Below are positions 31,432 to 39,646 of a stretch of DNA of 64,000 bases, in pieces. The DNA comes from Murinocardiopsis flavida (GTDB taxonomy: Bacteria; Actinomycetota; Actinomycetes; Streptosporangiales; Streptosporangiaceae): positions 1 through 64,000 of the forward strand of contig NZ_PYGA01000016.1 of assembly GCF_003014485.1 (NCBI RefSeq), in the 5' to 3' direction. Positions within the stretch are counted from its first letter, which is position 1, and each line of letters starts with the position of its first letter. The position numbers were made by a program, and so were the translations under genes. The notes below the pieces were generated by a model. It was not told the origin of the DNA. It searched no databases and saw only the letters and a program-made list of their open reading frames with translations.

Positions 31432-32616
31432 TCACGGCACCCTTCGTTCGGCGTTCCTCCACCGGTGTTCGCGCCCGTTCAGCCAGGCGCCGATCGGTGT
31501 GCGGCGAACGAGCAGCTGGTACGTGAGGAGCAGCGTCGCGCTGGACGCGACCAGGGTGATCAACAGCTTGACCGCGACCGGGAGTGCCAGGTCCGCAAGG
31601 CTCATCCCGATGGCGACCACGATCGGCAGGTGCATCAGGTACATCCAGTAGGAGGCGTCGGCCAGGTACCGGATCGCCGGGCGGGGGCGGGTGAGAAAGC
31701 GCATGCACACGCCGACCAGACCGTAGGTCACGCACCACCCGCCGAGGGCGACCAACGCTGCACCGATGGGCAGCGGAACCTGCCCTTGGGCGATGAGCAT
31801 GATCGACAGGCTGATCGCCCCCACGACGAGATACGCGGCCCAGTCCTTGCCGATTCCGGCCAGCGCGCCGGAGCCGCGACGCAGCGCCCAGCCGACCGAG
31901 AAGGCGCCGAGGTATCCGGCGAGTGGGGCGGCCTCGGGAATGATCGTCGCGGGCTCGATGATGCCCGACATCGGCTTCCCCTGGATCACCACGGCGACGA
32001 TGTAGGGCACGGATGCCACGAGGACGCCGGCGCGCGACGAGAACAGCGTCGCCATCCGCTCGGAGAACGCCGACGTCCGTTCCCTCCCGATGAACCGGAT
32101 GAGCAGAGCGCGCACCGCCACGGTGATCACGATGCATTCCATGAGCACGAGGAGGAACCAGAGCTGACCGGGGCCGAACATGACCAGCGGGTCGGTCACC
32201 TCGGGCTGCGACGCGCCGGGATGGGTGCTCGCGAACATGAGCGCCAGCAGGCCGAGCGGAAACACCGCGACCGGCCAGAACGCGATCATGGGCAGCAGGA
32301 CGCGCTTGGCTCGATCACGCACGTACCGCTGTGCGCCACGCCGGTCGAGCATCAGCGCCCCGAAGTAGCCGGCCAGCGTCATGAACAGCATCATCCTGAA
32401 CGAATGGATGACGAAGTTCGTCTCGGCGAGTCCCACCGACCCGTATCGATCGTGGAAGAACCAGGGCTGGGCCGCGATGAACGGCACGAATGCGTGCAAC
32501 ACGATGCCCAGCAGCAGGGCGCCGCAGCGAAGCGCATCCAGTCCGTGGATCCGTTGCGGGCGACCAGCGGGCTCCGTCGTGCGGGCAGGGGTCGGTTCCG
32601 TGGACGGGGTCGTCAT
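31432..32616 (-). CDS. Acyltransferase-3 family integral membrane protein
   Basis: The 394-residue protein has about ten membrane helices. It begins RIHGLDALRCGALLLGIVLHAFVPF, the family N-terminal signature with the conserved His, and continues with HSFRMMLFMTLAGYFGALMLDRRG and R-AKRVLLPMIAFWP, the R-x10-H type region. Near the C-terminus, YLADASYWMYLMHLPIVV is the other hallmark. The family transfers acyl groups to extracytoplasmic sugars or alcohols (OafA, OpgC). It is divergent from a two-component system with a perfect 16-bp palindrome between, so the kinase/regulator pair probably controls it. Confidence 0.88.
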   Translation of the reverse strand: MTTPSTEPTPARTTEPAGRPQRIHGLDALRCGALLLGIVLHAFVPFIAAQPWFFHDRYGSVGLAETNFVIHSFRMMLFMTLAGYFGALMLDRRGAQRYVRDRAKRVLLPMIAFWPVAVFPLGLLALMFASTHPGASQPEVTDPLVMFGPGQLWFLLVLMECIVITVAVRALLIRFIGRERTSAFSERMATLFSSRAGVLVASVPYIVAVVIQGKPMSGIIEPATIIPEAAPLAGYLGAFSVGWALRRGSGALAGIGKDWAAYLVVGAISLSIMLIAQGQVPLPIGAALVALGGWCVTYGLVGVCMRFLTRPRPAIRYLADASYWMYLMHLPIVVAIGMSLADLALPVAVKLLITLVASSATLLLTYQLLVRRTPIGAWLNGREHRWRNAERRVP

Positions 32617-32674
32617 GTCAGTGACGCTAGGGACCGCGCCGTGCCGGCACATCGACCATCGGGTCGGCCGGGCA

Positions 32675-32690
32675 TCCACCGATCGGTGGA
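32675..32690. promoter_or_regulatory. Perfect 16-bp palindrome between acyltransferase and histidine kinase
   Basis: TCCACCGATCGGTGGA, fully symmetric, lies 59 bases upstream of the acyltransferase and 47 upstream of the kinase. It is a likely site for the NarL-type response regulator encoded at 33969. Confidence 0.6.
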
Positions 32691-32736
32691 GCGGAGACAC
32701 TGGCGGACCGTCGTTCGGGGCGGCGACAATCGAGTC

Positions 32737-33972
32737 GTGCCAGGACAAAGCGGATCGGGGCGAGGCCAGGCGCCGACGTCCGTCGGCCCGGCAGGGGCCT
32801 CCGTGTTGTGGATCGGATTGTCGGTCGCCGCGCTCTCCCTCGTGCTCGCGATCAGCCTGGGAATCGGCGGAGACCACCCTCCTCTTCGCAATGGTCGAGC
32901 GGCGCCGGATCCGCTGTGGGTCGTGGCGCCGATCGTCGTGCTGCTCGTGCTCCGCGTCTGTATGGAGCTGGTGTACCAGAGGGCGCACGGGGGCGGTCGC
33001 CTGGCGACGGCCCTCTATCTCGTGCACGGCCTCACCCTGCTGGCGGGGGTCGCCCTCAACCCGTTTCTGTGCATCTACGCCTTTCTCGGCTTCCTCGACG
33101 TCGAGCGTTTCCTGCCCCGACGTGTCGTCGCCGGAGGCATCATCGGCGCGGCTCTGCTGTGCGCCTTCGGCCAGGCGGGCGCTGTCGCGGGCGTCACGAC
33201 CAGCCCGCTCGTCTTCATCGCCCTGCTCCTGGTCAACGTCGGCCTCGCCGGTGCGATGACGTGGTTCGCGTGGTTGCGAGAAGAACACGCGGACGAACGG
33301 GAGCGCGTCGCGGCCGAACTCGCCGAAGCCCACCGGGAGAACCTCGCCCTTCACGAGCAACTGCTCGAACAGGCCCGCTCCGCTGGCGTCGCCCAGGAAC
33401 GCGCCCGGCTGTCGCGCGAGATCCACGACACGGTGGCCCAGGGCCTCGTGGGGGTGATCCGCCAGCTCGAGGCGCTCCCCGGCGCTCTCGGAGAGAATGC
33501 ACGGCCGGGGATCGAACGAGCGGAGCACGCAGCACGGGACTGCCTCTCCGAGGCGCGCAGAGCCGTGCGCGCCCTGGCCCCCCACCAACTGGCCGAGGAC
33601 GATCTCACCAGCGCGCTCCGCGGCCTCGTCGAACACTGGACCGCCTCTCAGGCGACGCCGGCCGAACTCGTCGTCGTCGGCACCCCGGCTGCCGGCGACG
33701 GTGACGACGTGGTGCTGCGGGTCACGCAGGAGTCGTTGGCCAATGTCGCACGCCATGCCCGGGCCTCGTCGGTCACCGTGACGCTGAGTTGGCTCCCCGA
33801 CACCCTTCTGCTGGACGTCGCGGACGACGGCATCGGATTCGACCCCAACGCCATGGTTCGAGGGAGAGGACTCGCGGGAATGAGGGAGCGACTCGTCGAA
33901 GTCGGCGGCCAACTGATCGTCGAATCCGAACCCGACCACGGCACCACGATCGCGGCTCAGGTGCCACGGTGA
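32737..33972 (+). CDS. NarL-type sensor histidine kinase (HisKA_3/HATPase_c)
   Basis: The 411-residue kinase has five or six membrane helices in the first about 185 residues and no large extracellular loop, so it probably senses a membrane state or small hydrophobic signal. A coiled coil (LREEHADERERVAAELAEAHRENLALHEQLLEQ) leads to the HisKA_3 box AQERARLSREIHDTVAQGLVGVIRQL with the phospho-accepting His. HATPase_c has TQESLANVARHARAS (N box), DDGIGFDP (G1) and GRGLAGMRERL (G2). The GTG start lacks a Shine-Dalgarno sequence and may be leaderless. The stop overlaps the regulator start (GTGA). Confidence 0.88.
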   Translation: MPGQSGSGRGQAPTSVGPAGASVLWIGLSVAALSLVLAISLGIGGDHPPLRNGRAAPDPLWVVAPIVVLLVLRVCMELVYQRAHGGGRLATALYLVHGLTLLAGVALNPFLCIYAFLGFLDVERFLPRRVVAGGIIGAALLCAFGQAGAVAGVTTSPLVFIALLLVNVGLAGAMTWFAWLREEHADERERVAAELAEAHRENLALHEQLLEQARSAGVAQERARLSREIHDTVAQGLVGVIRQLEALPGALGENARPGIERAEHAARDCLSEARRAVRALAPHQLAEDDLTSALRGLVEHWTASQATPAELVVVGTPAAGDGDDVVLRVTQESLANVARHARASSVTVTLSWLPDTLLLDVADDGIGFDPNAMVRGRGLAGMRERLVEVGGQLIVESEPDHGTTIAAQVPR

Positions 33973-34589
33973 GCGCCGTCCGAATCGTCGTCGTCGACGA
34001 CCATCCGATCGTCAGGCACGGCCTGACCGGAGTATTCGCCGACGAGCCCGGCATCGACGTGGTCGGCGAGGCGGACAGCGGCCCCCGAAGCCTGGCCGTC
34101 ATCGCCGACACCGAACCGGACGTCGTCCTCATGGACCTGCGCATGCCCGACGGCGACGGTGTCCCCGCGATTCGGGAACTCGTCCGGCACAGAACTCGCG
34201 GCCGGCCACGAGCGCTGGTCCTCACGACCTACGACACCGATCGTGAGATCCGCAGCGCCCTCAACGCCGGCGCAGACGGATACCTGCTCAAGGACGCATC
34301 GCGCACCGAACTGGTCCGCGCAGTGCGCGACCTGGCCGCCGGCCGTCCGGTGCTGGCACCCGCAGCGCTCGCGATCCTCCTCGGACACGAATCGGAGACC
34401 GAGCTCAGCACCAGGGAAATCGACGTACTGCGCCTCGTCGCCGACGGTCTCACCAACAAGGCGATCGCGACCCGGTTGCGGATCAGCGAGTCCACCGTAA
34501 AGACCCACCTCCTCCACACGTATTCGAAACTGGGAGCAGCCGACCGCGCGCACGCCGTCCGCATCTGCTGGGAACGCGGCCTCATCTGA
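33969..34589 (+). CDS. NarL/LuxR-family response regulator
   Basis: A 206-residue regulator. The receiver domain has VVVDDHPIVRHGL (acidic pair), VVLMDLRMPDGDG (phospho-Asp), LTTYDTD (Thr) and GYLLKDA (Lys). The C-terminal LuxR helix-turn-helix has LSTREIDVLRLVADGLTNKAIATRLRISESTVKTHLLHTYSKLG. It is coupled to the kinase by a four-base overlap. Likely targets are the divergent acyltransferase gene and its own operon via the palindrome at 32675. Confidence 0.93.
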   Translation: MSAVRIVVVDDHPIVRHGLTGVFADEPGIDVVGEADSGPRSLAVIADTEPDVVLMDLRMPDGDGVPAIRELVRHRTRGRPRALVLTTYDTDREIRSALNAGADGYLLKDASRTELVRAVRDLAAGRPVLAPAALAILLGHESETELSTREIDVLRLVADGLTNKAIATRLRISESTVKTHLLHTYSKLGAADRAHAVRICWERGLI

Positions 34590-34710
34590 TCCCCCGGCAG
34601 GGCGGGAGCCCAGTCTGGGGATGGCCGACGGCGAAGTACTCGGGTCCCACTCCTGCACCGGCGTCCGTGTTCGGCCGGGTCTCCCCCACCACCGGCAGGC
34701 CCGCGCCTTT

Positions 34711-34758
34711 ATCGCAACCCCATGGTTGTGATAGCTTTCATGGCAACCGATCAGTTGC
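34711..34758 (+). promoter_or_regulatory. Two ArsR-type operator palindromes
   Basis: ATCGCAACC (34711-34719) faces GGTTGTGAT (34724-34732), and GCAAC (34743-34747) faces GTTGC (34754-34758). Both share the GCAAC half-site and lie just upstream of the SRPBCC gene, which heads the operon encoding an ArsR. Confidence 0.6.
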
Positions 34759-34771
34759 AATGGAGGTCGCC

Positions 34772-35206
34772 GTGCCCGTTCCCGACCGCATCGAGCGCAC
34801 GCTCGAACTCGCCCACCCACCGGAGAAGGTGTGGACGGCGTTGACGACCGCCGAAGGACTCGGCGGCTGGTTCGGCTCCCGCGCGGAGATCGACGCCCTG
34901 CGCCCCGGTGGCGAGGCGCGGGTGCACTGGGACGAGTACGGCGAGCACACCCTCCTGATCCAGGTCGTCGAGCCGCCCCACCGGTTCGCCTACACCTGGG
35001 CGATCGAAGGGCTGGCTGCGAGCGACCCGCGCCGGACCTATGTGGAGTTCACGCTGGAGCCGACCGGATCGGGCACGCGGGTGACCGTGCGGGAGACCGG
35101 CTTCGCCCAACTGCCGGACGCGCTGGCCGGCGCCTACGACGACAACGTCAACGGGTGGCGCATGGAGCTGGCCGATCTGGCGGAGTACCTCGATGCCGCG
35201 GCCTGA
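34772..35206 (+). CDS. SRPBCC (AHSA1-like) domain protein
   Basis: A 144-residue START/AHSA1-fold protein with a hydrophobic ligand cavity: ERTLELAHPPEKVWTALTTAEGLGGWFGSRAEID, LIQVVEPPHRFAYTWAIEG and a C-terminal helix WRMELADLAEYLDAA. These proteins bind lipids or small hydrophobics and commonly sit with an ArsR gene, as here (14-base overlap downstream). The GTG at 34772 has GGAGGT five bases upstream. It is the first gene of a probable three-gene ArsR-autoregulated operon. Confidence 0.85.
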   Translation: MPVPDRIERTLELAHPPEKVWTALTTAEGLGGWFGSRAEIDALRPGGEARVHWDEYGEHTLLIQVVEPPHRFAYTWAIEGLAASDPRRTYVEFTLEPTGSGTRVTVRETGFAQLPDALAGAYDDNVNGWRMELADLAEYLDAAA

Positions 35207-35552
35207 CCCCCACGGGACCGATACCGAGGCGCTCGCGCAGGCGGTCTTCACCGCGTTGGCCGACCCGACGCGGCGCGGCATCCTCGCCGAACTCGCTGCC
35301 CGCGGCCCCGCGACGGCGACCGACCTGGCCGACCGGCTCCCCATCTCGCGCCAGGCGATCGCCAAACACCTCGGACTCCTGTCCGATGCCGGGCTGGTCC
35401 GGGCGGAGGCCGGCGAGCGGCGCCGGATCCGCTACCGGCTGCACACCGGACCCGTGGCGGTGGCCCAGTCGTTTCTCGCCGCACTGGCGCGCGACTGGGA
35501 CGGCCACCTGAGTGCCCTTCGCGACCATCTCGACCCCCCACAGGAGGACTGA
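35193..35552 (+). CDS. ArsR-family regulator
   Basis: A 119-residue winged-helix repressor: ALADPTRRGILAELAARGPATATDLADRLPISRQAIAKHLGLLSDAGLVRAE, then the wing GERRRIRYRLH. No metal-binding cysteines are present, so it belongs to the metal-independent group often paired with SRPBCC proteins. It overlaps the SRPBCC gene by 14 bases and precedes the VOC gene by three. The palindromes at 34711-34758 are its likely operators. Confidence 0.9.
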   Translation: MPRPDPHGTDTEALAQAVFTALADPTRRGILAELAARGPATATDLADRLPISRQAIAKHLGLLSDAGLVRAEAGERRRIRYRLHTGPVAVAQSFLAALARDWDGHLSALRDHLDPPQED

Positions 35553-35555
35553 CAC

Positions 35556-35960
35556 GTGACCCCGACCTTCCGCGGCGGCCACAACATCGCCATGAAGCTG
35601 CCCAAGGCGCAGTTCGACCACACCATCGCCTTCTACCGCGACATCCTGGGCATGGCGGTCACCGACGAGAGCGGCGCCGCCGTCGCGGGCATCGTGGCCC
35701 AGAGCGCCTCGGTGCAACTCGGTCCGGTGACGCTGTGGTTCGACCGCGTCGACAACTACGCGCGCGCCGACCTGTGGCTGGAGCTGTTCACCGATGACGT
35801 CGACCAGGCGGCCCGGCACCTGGCGGCGCACGGCGTCGCCGTCCAGGACGAACTGGAGCCGTTCCCCCCGGGCATGAACGCCCACTGGATCAGCAATCCG
35901 GTCGGCATCCCGCACATCGTCCGCCGCCCCGAGCCGGATCAGGACCGGGGTCCGTCCTGA
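35556..35960 (+). CDS. VOC-superfamily (glyoxalase-like) protein
   Basis: A 134-residue single VOC unit: FDHTIAFYRDILGM, VTLWFDRVDN, ADLWLELFTDDVDQAARHLAAHGV and a C-terminal ISNPVGIPHIV. The GTG start has AGGAGGA upstream and lies three bases after arsR. Metal-binding residues are not clearly complete, so it may be a ligand-binding or resistance-type VOC protein rather than a lyase. It is the last gene of the SRPBCC/ArsR operon. Confidence 0.82.
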   Translation: MTPTFRGGHNIAMKLPKAQFDHTIAFYRDILGMAVTDESGAAVAGIVAQSASVQLGPVTLWFDRVDNYARADLWLELFTDDVDQAARHLAAHGVAVQDELEPFPPGMNAHWISNPVGIPHIVRRPEPDQDRGPS

Positions 35961-36003
35961 CCCGGTCGACGCGGACGAGGCGGGCAGGGCCCCGCCCCGG
36001 TCG

Positions 36004-36570
36004 TCAATCCGGTTCGACGGGCTGCCTCGGCGCCGCGGTCGGGCGGTCGATCCGGTAGATGTGGTGCAGCGGGTCGTCGGCCGGATTGTCGGGGGTCATG
36101 GGGCCGCTGCCGATACGGTGCAGCCCGGCCTTCTCCAGGGCCCGCCAGGACGCCGGGTTCGCGGCGACGACCGCGACCAGCACCACGGTGGCGTCGGGCC
36201 ATTCCCGCCAGGTGCGGGCGAGGATCGACCGGATCATCCGGGTCCCCAGCCCGCGGCCCACGTGGTCGGCGGGGCCGATGAGGTAGTCGATGGTCACGGC
36301 GCCCTCGGGGACGTCGACGACCTTGGCGAACTCCCCCAGGTACTCGGGGTAGTCGGTCAGCCGCGAGCGCTGCACCAGGCCGAAGGGGACGCCGTCGAGG
36401 TGCGCGAGCAGGTCCTCCGCCGGTTCGTCGCCCCGGGCCGTCGGGCCGAAGTCGCGCTCGACGGCATCGGGCGAGGTCTCGTGGTTCCACCACCGCGCGA
36501 CATGAGGGTGCGACAGCCACTGCGCCAGCAGCGGGAAGTCGGCGGGAACGAGCATGCGCCAGGTGATCAT
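36004..36570 (-). CDS. GNAT acetyltransferase, AAC(6')-Ib-like
   Basis: A 188-residue protein of the Acetyltransf_8 / AAC(6')-like kind. It starts MITWRMLVPADFPLLAQWLSHPHVARWW and contains YLIGPADHVGRGLGTRMIRSIL (acetyl-CoA loop) and NPASWRALEKAGLHRIG. Relatives include aminoglycoside 6'-acetyltransferases and siderophore-pathway acetyltransferases. Sequence alone does not separate these, so a resistance role is only possible. The ATG has GGAG eight bases upstream. No clear partner gene. Confidence 0.83.
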   Translation of the reverse strand: MITWRMLVPADFPLLAQWLSHPHVARWWNHETSPDAVERDFGPTARGDEPAEDLLAHLDGVPFGLVQRSRLTDYPEYLGEFAKVVDVPEGAVTIDYLIGPADHVGRGLGTRMIRSILARTWREWPDATVVLVAVVAANPASWRALEKAGLHRIGSGPMTPDNPADDPLHHIYRIDRPTAAPRQPVEPD

Positions 36571-36918
36571 CGCGTCACTCCGCGGTGTGCTTCGGCGGCG
36601 GCCGCGCCGGGCCGTGCCACAGCCCTGGGCGGACCCTTGGGACGGCCAACGGTAACGCCGCCCCGGCTTCCGGTCCACGGGGTTCCGGCCACCGGGGCAT
36701 CGCCCCTCCTCCGTGCCGTGCGGCCCCGTGCGACCGCGTCGCGGCCGTCCCCGGTGGATCCCTCCCGGCCGCGCCGGGACCACCGGCGCTGATGCGGCCC
36801 GACCGCTCCAAGGCGGACTCGATCACGCCGGCCCCGGCTTGATCGGAGGCGCGCGGCAAATGGCGGGAGCCGCGACGTTCGCGCTCGCTAACGTCGCCGG
36901 TGAACGAAGGGGGAAGCC
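36571..36918. promoter_or_regulatory. 348-base divergent promoter region with an inverted repeat
   Basis: No gene is seen. Near the AraC-type gene, GCGACGTT (36872-36879) and AACGTCGC (36890-36897) form a perfect 8-bp inverted repeat with a 10-base spacer, 22 bases before that start. It is a candidate regulator site or stem. The rest is GC-rich without clear signals. Confidence 0.45.
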
Positions 36919-37800
36919 ATGCTGGACCGGTTGAACAAGGCCTTGGCGCACATCGAGGAGGACCCGGGCGCCCCGGTGGACGTGGCGGCCATGGCGCGCA
37001 CCGCGCTGACCTCCGAGCACCACCTGCGGCGGATGTTCGCCGCGCTCGCGGGGATGCCGCTGGCGGAGTACGTGCGCCGGCGCCGGCTCACCCTGGCCGG
37101 CGCCGAGGTCATGGAGGGCCGCCGGACCCTGCTCGCTATCGCCGTCGACCACGGATACTCCTCGGCCGAGGCGTTCACCCGGGCCTTTCGCGCCATGCAC
37201 GGCGTCACCCCCGGCCAGGCCCGGCGCACCGGGGCCGCGCTGGTCTCCCAGTCCCGCCTGGCCTTCCACCTCACCATCGAAGGGAGCACCACGATGCGCT
37301 ACCGCATCATCGACAAGGACGCCTTCGCCCTGGTCGGACTGAGCAACCGGATCCGCAACGTCGCCTTCGGGCCCAATCCGGACATGGCCGCCTTCACCGA
37401 GGCCGTCGACGACACCACGTGGGAACTGCTCGATTCCGTCGGCGACCGGGAGCCCAGCGGTGCGCTGTCGGCGACGGTGGCCCTGGAGGACGGCGCGGAG
37501 TTCGGCGATGAGATCGACTACTGGATCGCCGCGGCCACCACCGGCCCCACCCCTGACGGGATGGAGCGCTTGGAGGTCCCCGCGGCCACCTGGGCGGTGT
37601 TCCCGTTCGAGCGGGTGGCGTTCCCCCACGGGCTTCAGGAACTGTGGCGCGCGGTCTACACCGAGTGGTTCCCGGCCCACCCCGCCTACCGCACCGCCCC
37701 CGGCCCGGCACTGGTGGCCGTCGACGACGAGGAGGAGCCCGACCTCGGCTCGGGGCACGTGTGGCTGCCCGTGGAGAAGCAGGCCCCGGCGCCGGGGTGA
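36919..37800 (+). CDS. AraC-family regulator with GyrI-like effector domain
   Basis: A 293-residue regulator of the Rob/SoxS-type layout. The N-terminal AraC double helix-turn-helix (about 1-105) has LNKALAHIEEDPGAPVDVAAMARTALTSEHHLRRMF and the second motif AVDHGYSSAEAFTRAFRAMHGVTPGQ. A GyrI-like ligand-binding domain (about 125-290) has RIIDKDAFALVGLS, WAVFPFERVAFPHGLQELWRAVYTEWFP and a C-terminal acidic strand. Such proteins bind drugs or other small molecules and activate nearby or distant genes. It stands alone here with an inverted repeat upstream. Confidence 0.9.
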   Translation: MLDRLNKALAHIEEDPGAPVDVAAMARTALTSEHHLRRMFAALAGMPLAEYVRRRRLTLAGAEVMEGRRTLLAIAVDHGYSSAEAFTRAFRAMHGVTPGQARRTGAALVSQSRLAFHLTIEGSTTMRYRIIDKDAFALVGLSNRIRNVAFGPNPDMAAFTEAVDDTTWELLDSVGDREPSGALSATVALEDGAEFGDEIDYWIAAATTGPTPDGMERLEVPAATWAVFPFERVAFPHGLQELWRAVYTEWFPAHPAYRTAPGPALVAVDDEEEPDLGSGHVWLPVEKQAPAPG

Positions 37801-37928
37801 ACAGGGGGTTCGGCCGCCGGGCCCGTCACCGGCCGTGTCGGGCCGCGTTCCGGCCCGTCCGGTGGCGGGCGGGCCGGTCGGCCGCCTGTGCGAGCCCAGT
37901 CACCTGCCCCGGGACCTCTTCGCGGGCC

Positions 37929-38804
37929 TCACACCGGCGGTTCGATGGCGGTCAGGAACCCGCGTATGTACCCGGCCACGGTGTCCAGATGGCTTTCGAG
38001 GAGGAAGTGTCCGCCGCCGGGAACGAGGTGGACCTCCGCGTCCGGCAGGTCCCGCGTGAACGCGCGTGCCCCGTCCGGGCCGAAGATCTCGTCGCCAGCG
38101 CCCCAGACCGCGAGAAGGGGGACCTGGTGTTCCCGGAAGTAGGCGTGCACCTGAGGGTAGAGGGGTGGGTTGGTGGCGTAGTCGCCGAACAGGGCCAGCT
38201 GCACGAGGTCGTTGCCCGGCCGGTTGACCTCGCGGTGGTCGGCGGCCCAGGTGTCGGGGTCGACCAGCTCGGGTCGGTTCACTCCGTGCAGGTACTGCCA
38301 GCGGATGGCGTCGAGCGAGAGGGCGTCGCGGACGGCGGGTTCGGTTCGCGGCCCCGGGTCCTCCGCATATGCCCAGACGGGCTTCCAGAAGTCCGGGACG
38401 AAGCCCTCCTCGTAGGCGTTGCCGCTCTGCGTGATCACCGCGGTGATCGCGGCCGGGTCGCGCAGGGCCAGCCGCCAGCCGATGGGCGCGCCGTAGTCCT
38501 GGACGTACACGGCGTAGCGGGCGATGCCGAGCTGGGCCAGCAGGGCTTCGGTGACGTCGGTGAGCGAGTCGAAGGTGTAGGTGAACACGTCCGGGGGCGG
38601 GGCATCGGAGTTGCCGAAGCCGAGGTGGTCGGGGGCGATGATGTGGAACCGGTCGGCCAGCGCCGGAATGAGGTGGCGGAACATGCGCGAACTGGAGGGG
38701 AATCCGTGCAGGAGGACGAGCGCGGGCGCCTCGCGGGGCCCCGCCTCGCGGTAGAAGACGCGATGTCCCCCCACGGTCGCGTAGCGGTGGCGGACTTCGA
38801 CCAT
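37929..38804 (-). CDS. Alpha/beta hydrolase, haloalkane dehalogenase/epoxide hydrolase type
   Basis: A 291-residue hydrolase with oxyanion motif LLHGFPSSSRMF and an Asp nucleophile in VYVQDYGAPIGWRLAL, as in epoxide hydrolases and haloalkane dehalogenases. The acid appears in WGAGDEIFGPDGA and the His in VPGGGHFLLES. A helical cap lies at about 140-210 (FWKPVWAYAEDP). It is divergent from a CGNR regulator, with AT-rich palindromes between them, which suggests substrate-induced expression. Substrate is unknown. Confidence 0.87.
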   Translation of the reverse strand: MVEVRHRYATVGGHRVFYREAGPREAPALVLLHGFPSSSRMFRHLIPALADRFHIIAPDHLGFGNSDAPPPDVFTYTFDSLTDVTEALLAQLGIARYAVYVQDYGAPIGWRLALRDPAAITAVITQSGNAYEEGFVPDFWKPVWAYAEDPGPRTEPAVRDALSLDAIRWQYLHGVNRPELVDPDTWAADHREVNRPGNDLVQLALFGDYATNPPLYPQVHAYFREHQVPLLAVWGAGDEIFGPDGARAFTRDLPDAEVHLVPGGGHFLLESHLDTVAGYIRGFLTAIEPPV

Positions 38805-38818
38805 GGCTAACCCCTTCG

Positions 38819-38895
38819 ATCAAATTTGATGGTTATCCGTCAATCGCCCAGTAGACCCCTGATGGAGTAACCTGTCAATTGACTTGATGAGGTTA
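38819..38895. promoter_or_regulatory. Cluster of AT-rich palindromes between hydrolase and CGNR genes
   Basis: ATCAAATTTGAT (38819-38830) lies next to the hydrolase start. GTCAATTGAC (38874-38883) sits within a larger TAACCT (38868-38873) / AGGTTA (38890-38895) inverted repeat just upstream of the regulator start. Both overlap where promoters should be. Confidence 0.6.
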
Positions 38896-38912
38896 GTTGG
38901 GAGGTGCGGTCC

Positions 38913-39419
38913 GTGCTGGACGACCACGCACTGGTGCAGGCGCTGAACAGCACCCCGGTCGCGGACGGCCGGAGCCGGGACCTGTGGCGCGACGACCGCG
39001 AGGTGGACAGGTGGGCTCGGGAGCACGGCGGTCTCGGCGGCGACGGGGAGCGCCGGTGGCTGCGCACCGCCCGGGACGCCCTCCAGGCGGTGGCGGCGGG
39101 CGCGCCGGCGGAGCCCCGTCTGCGCCGCGTCCTCGCAGGCGTTCGCAAGGTCCCGCGGCCCGGCGTGTCGGGCATCGAGTGGCATTTGGAGGTGCCGCCA
39201 GAGCGCAGGCTCGCCGTGGAGCTCGTGCTCGCGTGGGCGGACGTCGAAGAGCGCATGCCGGGCCGGTTGCGGCCGTGCGAGAACCCTGAATGCCGCCTCT
39301 TCCTGGTGGACCGCAGCCGCGCCAACACCGCGCGGTGGTGCTCCATGAAGACCTGCGGTAACCGGCTCAAAGCACGCCGGCACCAGGCCCGGACACGGGA
39401 GACCCCCCGACCCGAGTAG
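38913..39419 (+). CDS. CGNR zinc-finger (ABATE-type) regulator
   Basis: A 168-residue protein with an N-terminal ABATE ligand-binding domain and a C-terminal CGNR zinc finger: CENPECRLFLVD, then WCSMKTCGNRLKARRHQAR, giving four cysteines and the CGNR box. GTG 38913 is favoured because GGGAGG lies eight bases upstream; a GTG nine bases earlier overlaps that ribosome site. It is divergent from the alpha/beta hydrolase, and the palindromes between the two genes suggest it controls both. Confidence 0.87.
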   Translation: MLDDHALVQALNSTPVADGRSRDLWRDDREVDRWAREHGGLGGDGERRWLRTARDALQAVAAGAPAEPRLRRVLAGVRKVPRPGVSGIEWHLEVPPERRLAVELVLAWADVEERMPGRLRPCENPECRLFLVDRSRANTARWCSMKTCGNRLKARRHQARTRETPRPE

Positions 39420-39646
39420 AACGCCGGCGAGTCGGTGTCGGCTGCGGCCGCTCCCAGCGGTGCGCCGCAGGTGTCGGGCGGACTCGGCCGCCCGCCTCGC
39501 TCTGCGCGCGGGCGGCCGCCGATCCTATGACCGCCGGACCTATGCGGACCAGGCTCTGGCCGCCCCCGCCCCGCTCCGGCAGGCTCGAATCCGACCCGCC
39601 GACCACGATGGCGGCGGGGCGCCGCCACGACCCGGGGAGAATTCCG

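Noticed and set aside
36004-36570. Confident aminoglycoside resistance gene
   Set aside because: The AAC(6')-like fold also covers siderophore-pathway and other acetyltransferases; without substrate-specific residues the resistance call is not justified.
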